Below are positions 52,423-56,784 of a stretch of DNA of 56,784 bases, in pieces. Where the stretch lies: NCBI RefSeq assembly GCF_900291465.1, contig NZ_LT985808.1, forward strand, positions 3,649,494 to 3,706,277, read 5' to 3'. The position numbers were made by a program, and so were the translations under genes. The stretch is from Bacteroides sp. Marseille-P3684 (GTDB lineage Bacteria > Bacteroidota > Bacteroidia > Bacteroidales > Bacteroidaceae). The first letter of the stretch is position 1; each line of letters starts with the position of its first letter. Under the pieces are notes generated by a model. The model made no database searches, was not told where the DNA came from, and was given only the letters and a program-made list of their open reading frames with translations.

Positions 52423-52485
52423 CTTAACTAAGCTCAAAATCGCAATCATAGCCATTGGTGCACTCCAAAGACTATGACAAAGCAT

Positions 52486-54230
52486 TTATTTCTCTTCGTG
52501 TGCGTCCATCTTCACCCCGCTAGTAGGATTGTCATCTTCCTCCGAACCAATCCATTTAGCTGGATAGCCTTGGTTCATATTACAGCCATAAACAACCGGG
52601 GTGTGCTCTTTATCCTCCAAAATCCTCATGCGACCGACAAGACCACCGAGCATTTCGTTGCATTCCACCTGGGCATTTGTATGGTGCACACTTGCGTGTA
52701 GTTCAGAATCAGTAGAGAGGTAACCTATGATACCACCGGCATAGGCGTGTATACTATTACCAATCCGCGACCGGCCAGCAGTAACTTTTCCGTAGTTCGC
52801 GCATCGGATCATCAGGCATCGTGCGCCACGTCCCACAATGCCACCTGCGTAGGCTGAAGACAATTTGCCAGTTTCCGTGGAATAGGAATACACATTACCC
52901 TTGTTCCGGCAGCCTTCGATGGAAGACCAATCGTCAATACTGCCGATGATACCACCACAATAGCCTATCAAGGAAACGGCAGGAAGACGGACCTCGCCAT
53001 AATTGTCACATGCAGACAGTAGTGCCCGTGTCTTGGAAAGATTATCCGTAAAGGAATTGCGACATCCGCAGATACCGCCAAGCTCGATATTGTTGCCGTT
53101 GCATTTCAGTAAAGCGTGATTGGAACAATCGGAAATCGAACCGGATTTCAGCAGACCGACGATACCGCCAACATGAACCTCCGGCACATTTGGCACAGAA
53201 GACGAGTAGGCAAGACGCCCGTAGTTACGACATCCGGTGATACGTCCCAAGTTAACGGCAGCAATACCACCCATATCAAAGCCACGTTTTTTCACATTAA
53301 AGGATTTCAGAGAAGCTGTCAGGGATGCACAGTTGGTGCAGTTCTCAATGCTGCCCACATTATAACCCACCAAACAGCCCATGACCGAAGGCATGTCTTC
53401 AGCAGTCAGCGAGACAGCCACGGAACCTGCAAGAGTGACATTACATATATGTCCGGCATTGTTACCGAAGAGTCCCACATAAGTATCAGTCACGTCCGGA
53501 AGGTAACCTAAGATGTGGAAGCTCTTACCGTCAAAAGTACCAGCAAAGACATGAGTACTATCGCCGATGGAAGTGAAAGGATGACCACCCAAATCCAAAT
53601 CTTTGCCAAGCCTGATAGTCTTACCCTCAAATGTTACGCCCGAATTCACCAGGTCTGCAAGTCCCTTGAGTTCGCTGCCACGAGAGAGAGTGAATACCGC
53701 GTCTGTCGCTTTATACCAATGACGGTCTGAAGAGGATCCGTTCCATGGAAAAGGAACGTTTGTGCCGGGTTTGTTCGAAAGACTGTCTGCCTCTCCGTCT
53801 TTCCATGGGGAAATTTCCGCATTCAGGGAGGGACTGTTGGTGCTCCGGTCCAAAGAGAGGGTGTACTGATACTTCGTACCAGGCTTCCAATCCTCCTGGT
53901 CCGGAGAAATGAAGAAATCATAATGCCCGGAAGGCAGTACGACAGACACCGTATGGTTTCGTGCCTCACCCGGATAAACAATGGCCTCCCCCTTCGTGTC
54001 TGTAACCCGTGCAGCCAAGGAAGAAGCTGAGGAGGCTTCCGGATCGAGCCTTCTAGTTGACAGGTCGAAAGTCGCCTTAATGGGAATATCTCGTATAAAT
54101 ATCTGCATACCACTCAAATCCGACTCCTGCATACCTTCCTGCAGACTGACGGCAAAACTCAGTTTGCTGAGACAATGAGCGAAGTCAAGCGTCAGTGGTG
54201 TAGAAGTAGCAGAAATATCCTTCAGATTGT
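52486..54230 (-). pseudogene. 3' part of an IS-disrupted fimbrillin/GLUG lipoprotein gene
   Basis: Carries the C-terminal 579 codons of the original protein, plus the duplicated target bases. Sequence before the junction reads NLKDISATSTPLTLDFAHCLSKLSF, continuing the 5' fragment's ...LLCSDNL. The first ~170 residues are fimbrillin-like (STRRLDPEASSASSLAARVTD); the remainder contains many GLUG-type repeats such as GGIVGLLKSGSISDCSNHA, GGIIGSIDDWSSIEGCRNKGNV and GGIVGRGARCLMIRCANYGKV, found in surface adhesins. The open frame continues about 80 bases into the IS and could start there, but would lack a signal peptide. The gene is therefore broken as an exported protein. Confidence 0.88.
54223..54230. 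repeat. 8-bp target site duplication, left copy
   Basis: CAGATTGT immediately outside the left inverted repeat of the IS, matching 55654-55661. Confidence 0.92.
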
Positions 54231-54294
54231 GGAGCAGTAGAAAATCAGTGGGGATTAGTTTTCCAATATCCAGAGGAATTCCGACCTTTGCCTT

Positions 54295-54681
54295 ATGGAA
54301 AAGAATCAATTGGAAGTGCTTGCGCGTATCGTGCTGCCTTCAGAAATACTGGATCATTTTGAGATAGCAGGTGTGCAACAGAGTCGGACAGAGATTCATA
54401 TTTATCTCGACGAGTTAATGAATGCGGGATTGTCATCAGATGCCAATTTTGCATCCAAAGGCTTCATGGAGGCTGTGAATGTAACCGATTTCCCGATACG
54501 CGACCATAAGGTCATACTGGTCATACGCCGTCGCAGGTGGACCGACCTGCGTACAGGCAAGAGTTTCAGCCTTCCAATCAGCCTTGACATAGCCTGCAAA
54601 GGAACCCGTTACTCCAAGGAGTTCGGGGCTTTTTTAAAAGAAACGTATGGAGACATCCCCTGTGACCTGCCGTACGCTTGA
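54295..54681 (+). CDS. IS transposase N-terminal region protein
   Basis: A 128-residue protein, MEKNQLEVLARIVLPSEILDHF onward, with a central basic stretch (RDHKVILVIRRRRWTDLRTGKSFSL) compatible with DNA binding to the IS ends. It resembles the separate N-terminal region proteins of ISAon1-type elements in Bacteroidetes (from memory). The frame overlaps the main transposase frame by 35 bases in the +1 direction. The two could be joined by frameshifting near TTTTTTAAAAG (about 54630) or made separately by restart at the ATG at 54647. Confidence 0.8.
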   Translation: MEKNQLEVLARIVLPSEILDHFEIAGVQQSRTEIHIYLDELMNAGLSSDANFASKGFMEAVNVTDFPIRDHKVILVIRRRRWTDLRTGKSFSLPISLDIACKGTRYSKEFGAFLKETYGDIPCDLPYA

Positions 54682-55639
54682 AACATTCTACCACATAAAT
54701 GCACATACCTTTGAGAAACAGTACAAGGAAACGCTAAGCGGCTTCCACGACTGGGACCAGCTAGACCATGCCGATTCATGGCTGTTGTTTCCCGAAAACA
54801 TAGGCCGGCATCTTGCCATAGACGAGTCTTCCCTGTCCAATGGGGAGCTGTATACGTTTGTCACCAACCGTGACCGGCATACAGGTGAAGGAAGTCTGGT
54901 GGCGGTCGTTTCCGGCACGAAATCGGAAGACGTGATACAGGTGCTGAAGTTGATAGACGAGGAAGAACGCATGAAAGTGGAGGAAGTGACCCTTGACCTT
55001 TCCGATTCAATGCGCAAGATTGTTTCTGTCGCATTTCCGAAGGCTCAAAGAGTGATTGACCGTTTCCACATCCAGAAACTGGCTTGTGATGCCGTGCAGG
55101 AAATCCGTGTGGCGCACCGTTGGGACGCCTTGCAGCAAAGCAATGAAGAAATGGAAGAGTGCAAACAAACCGGCAAGCCCTATGTGCCGTTCCGCTTTTC
55201 CAATGGAGACACGCGTCCGGAATTGCTCATCAGAAGCCGTTACCTTCTGTTCAAATCAGCAGACAAATGGACGGAAAGACAAAAGGAAAGGGCTAAAATC
55301 CTCTTCGAGGAGTATCCTGACATCAAAATGGCTTATGGTCTGTCCCACTCATTAAGAATGATATTCTCAAAGAACACCATCAAAGATGCAGCGCGGTTGA
55401 GCATGGCCAAATGGTACAACAAAGTCGATGATTCAAGAATGAAGCAGTTCAATGTCATTGCCTCGACATTCTATGAGCATTATGACGAAATCCTGAACTT
55501 CTACAACAAACGCTCATCAAATGCGGCAGCCGAATCATTCAACGCCAAAATCAAACTTTTCAGGGCGAATCTGCATGGAGTCGTAGACAAAAAATTCTTC
55601 CTCTTCAGAATCGCAAAGCTGTATGGTTATCCCCACTGA
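54647..55639 (+). CDS. ISL3-family DDE transposase
   Basis: A 330-residue catalytic transposase. The DDE triad is visible: first Asp in HLAIDESSLSNGELYTFV near residue 65, second Asp in VTLDLSDSMRKIVSVAFP with the following RVIDRFHIQKLA, and Glu in SSNAAAESFNAKIKLFRAN near residue 305. This arrangement is the DDE_Tnp_ISL3 pattern. The frame is intact and ends 14 bases before the right end of the IS. Its start overlaps the upstream IS gene, so expression may be by coupling or frameshift. Confidence 0.92.
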   Translation: METSPVTCRTLETFYHINAHTFEKQYKETLSGFHDWDQLDHADSWLLFPENIGRHLAIDESSLSNGELYTFVTNRDRHTGEGSLVAVVSGTKSEDVIQVLKLIDEEERMKVEEVTLDLSDSMRKIVSVAFPKAQRVIDRFHIQKLACDAVQEIRVAHRWDALQQSNEEMEECKQTGKPYVPFRFSNGDTRPELLIRSRYLLFKSADKWTERQKERAKILFEEYPDIKMAYGLSHSLRMIFSKNTIKDAARLSMAKWYNKVDDSRMKQFNVIASTFYEHYDEILNFYNKRSSNAAAESFNAKIKLFRANLHGVVDKKFFLFRIAKLYGYPH

Positions 55640-55653
55640 TTTTCTACTGCTCC

Positions 55654-55661
55654 CAGATTGT
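55654..55661. repeat. 8-bp target site duplication, right copy
   Basis: CAGATTGT immediately outside the right inverted repeat of the IS. Confidence 0.92.
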
Positions 55662-56082
55662 CGCTACAAAGCAAGTCAAAGGAAGAGGGATGCTGCTGGT
55701 CAGAGATATCCAGCCCGAGCTTGTAGCCTGAAACATCCTGGAGCGGATAATAAGCCACAAAGTCCACATGCTCTTCAACCGGATAGAACAAGCGGTCTTC
55801 CTCTCCTTCGGGACAGAATGCTCCATTCTGATAGACGTAGCAAGCTGGAACTGAATTGACAACGCTCTCCTCCGACAGACCACTGCCACTCAAGTACATG
55901 AAAACACCGATGCGGTCATTGGCGTCCCAATTCAAATCGGTAACTCTGGATATCACGCTGTTAAACGAAACTTCAATATTCGAAAGGGGAATTCTGTTTT
56001 CTTCTTCAACATTCTTCTCGCATCCCAAAAGAAGTAGTAAAGATACATAGCTCAATAAGAGCTTATAGGCCGTCTTGTTCAT
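55654..56082 (-). pseudogene. 5' part of an IS-disrupted fimbrillin/GLUG lipoprotein gene
   Basis: Encodes the first 143 residues of the original protein. Lipoprotein signal MNKTAYKLLLSYVSLLLLLGC (Cys21), followed by a fimbrillin-like N-terminal domain: IEVSFNSVISRVTDLNWDANDRIGVFMY, ACYVYQNGAFCPEGEEDRLFYPVEEHVDFVAYYPLQDVSG. After the last genuine codons (SDNL) the frame runs eight codons into the IS and stops. Joining this piece to the 3' part with one copy of the duplication restores an uninterrupted frame of about 721 residues. The truncated product would be a secreted stub. Confidence 0.9.
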
Positions 56083-56508
56083 GGTAGTTTAGGTATGGAT
56101 GCAGGCAGAAGGACTTGTATCCGGGTTATTATTTTCCTTCCTTCCAAGGAATTGGTTTAAGGTTCTCATAAGGATACCGGATACACAGAAGCAGTACCTT
56201 TACGGGGTACGGCATGCATTCCTGTCAGACTCCATCATAAATGAAGTATGTGGAATGTTTAGTCGTACTGCAATATTCGCAAGATAAATCGATATAAGCA
56301 AATATTTCATAAAGATAATTACCTGAAGTTCATCCAAAAGGGAGAAAAATTCATCACAAAATGGTATCTTTTATCACCATTAAAATACAATCGAAAGACA
56401 CGTTATCACCCTATACATAATACCACATAACACAGGCAGAGGATAGCACTGTAAAGAAAAGAGACCTATGTTTGTCAGGAAATAAAAATTTAAGAAGGAT
56501 CAATGTCA
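56083..56508. other. AT-rich region upstream of the fimbrillin-like gene
   Basis: No gene seen. An inverted repeat GTATCCGG/CCGGATAC encloses a loop of about 50 nt at roughly 56117-56187, in the probable leader of the fimbrillin gene. No exact TAnnTTTG promoter was found in the minus direction. Confidence 0.5.
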
Positions 56509-56660
56509 ATCATCGGTATTCAGCTCTTACTTCATATCTACCGACCTCTCACACCACCATACGTGTGTTCAGCACACATTATTATAGCTTAGTCAGAAGC
56601 TTCTCACAGCAATTCAAAAAGACCAAAACGAAGCAGAGCTTTCAAGTAGGAAGCCCGTAA
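56509..56660 (-). mobile_element. Relic of a group II intron 3' end
   Basis: The plus strand carries CCTCTCACACCACC (56545-56558) followed by an RTACRTGYG pattern, matching the domain V region of the intact intron at positions 51-75. The segment to its left folds as a domain VI-like stem (GTCGGTA with TACCGAT) and ends ATC, as at base 1. To the right on the minus strand, a short frame VLRASYLKALLRFGLFELL with a stop could be a maturase C-terminus. Everything else of the intron is missing. It lies directly behind the rRNA-operon terminator. Confidence 0.55.
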
Positions 56661-56670
56661 AACGCAAAAA

Positions 56671-56698
56671 GCCTCCGCAACACTCATGCTGCGGAGGC
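56671..56698 (-). terminator. Terminator of the rRNA operon
   Basis: Stem GCCTCCGCA with TGCGGAGGC, followed on the minus strand by TTTTTGCGTTTT, just past the 5S rRNA end. Confidence 0.9.
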
Positions 56699-56711
56699 TC
56701 TGCTTTCAAAA

Positions 56712-56784
56712 ACGGCGACTACCTACTCTCCCACTTGCGCAGTACCATCGGCGTGACGAAGCTTAACTTCTCTGTTCGGAATGG
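56712..56784 (-). rRNA. rrf: 5S ribosomal RNA, 3' part
   Basis: The minus strand reads CCATTCCGAACAGAGAAG at the window edge and ends TGGGAGAGTAGGTAGTCGCC, the conserved bacterial 5S sequence. The 5' portion (about 35-40 bases) and presumably the rest of the rRNA operon lie beyond the window. Confidence 0.95.

Larger units (their letters stand above)
51877..52485. other. AT-rich gene-free region upstream of exbB
   Basis: About 600 bases, distinctly AT-rich, without a credible gene. It contains a good promoter reading towards exbB (52287-52317), giving a possible leader of about 400 nt, and the terminator of the fimbrillin gene (52387-52422). Confidence 0.65.
54231..55653 (+). mobile_element. 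ISL3-type insertion sequence (1423 bp)
   Basis: Terminal inverted repeats of 25 perfect bases, each starting GGAGCAGTAGAAAATCAGTG at its outer end (54231-54255 and 55629-55653). An 8-bp duplication, CAGATTGT, flanks the element, as expected for the ISL3 family. Two overlapping reading frames on the plus strand encode the transposase. The perfect ends and duplication indicate a recent, intact insertion. It interrupts the fimbrillin-like gene. Confidence 0.93.

Overview
The window reads as chromosome of a gut-type Bacteroidales (Bacteroidaceae-like) bacterium. Evidence: two SusC/SusD pairs, BACON and fimbrillin-type surface lipoproteins, the Bacteroidetes arrangement exbB-exbD-exbD-tonB, and repeated promoters of the form TAnnTTTG with a TTG-like box about 20 nt upstream. 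Nearly all genes run on the minus strand. The left edge coincides with the 3' end of a group II intron and the right edge cuts a 5S rRNA gene, so the window may be a whole contig bounded by repeats.

Layout. (1) 1-1926: a class C-like group II intron inserted directly behind the terminator of a polysaccharide-utilisation operon. (2) 2016-11929: that operon, transcribed GH43-CBM6, GH9, GH43, SusC, SusD; a plant cell wall glycan is the likely target. (3) 12190-12262: tRNA-Lys(CUU). (4) 12409-16848: purB, an RluB-type pseudouridine synthase with a long Asn/Arg/Gly-rich tail, and asnS. (5) 17261-18873: four tandem 22-bp palindromic units and a Fic-domain gene. (6) 18878-19780: menA. (7) 19955-30277: a nine-gene envelope transport locus on two apparent transcripts. 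One carries a Cys/His-motif lipoprotein, a small PepSY-TM protein, an ABC ATPase, a permease and a DUF4857-like protein. The other carries a TonB receptor, a small lipoprotein, a DUF6850-like barrel and a BACON/DUF4876-like surface lipoprotein. Both promoters carry a matching 18-bp palindrome-like site at the identical position relative to the -33 box, so the halves look co-regulated. This is my best candidate for an undescribed system. (8) 30486-37943: a second SusC/SusD pair led by a large secreted metzincin-type protease, suggesting protein or peptide capture. (9) 38067-42732: a phosphoesterase lipoprotein, a small frameshifted zincin-like gene, then yicC, gmk, a 51-codon membrane ORF, nadD, a MORN-repeat protein, and a DUF4240 protein. 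(10) 43530-45549: ptb-buk. (11) 46331-51876: exbB, exbD, exbD, tonB, a PstS-like lipoprotein and a TPR protein. (12) 52486-56082: a fimbrillin/GLUG lipoprotein gene split by a 1423-bp ISL3-type insertion sequence with 25-bp inverted repeats and an 8-bp target duplication. (13) 56509-56784: a relic of another group II intron 3' end, the rRNA-operon terminator and part of 5S rRNA.

Family assignments come from motifs read by eye, without database searches. DUF numbers and substrate suggestions are the least certain parts.
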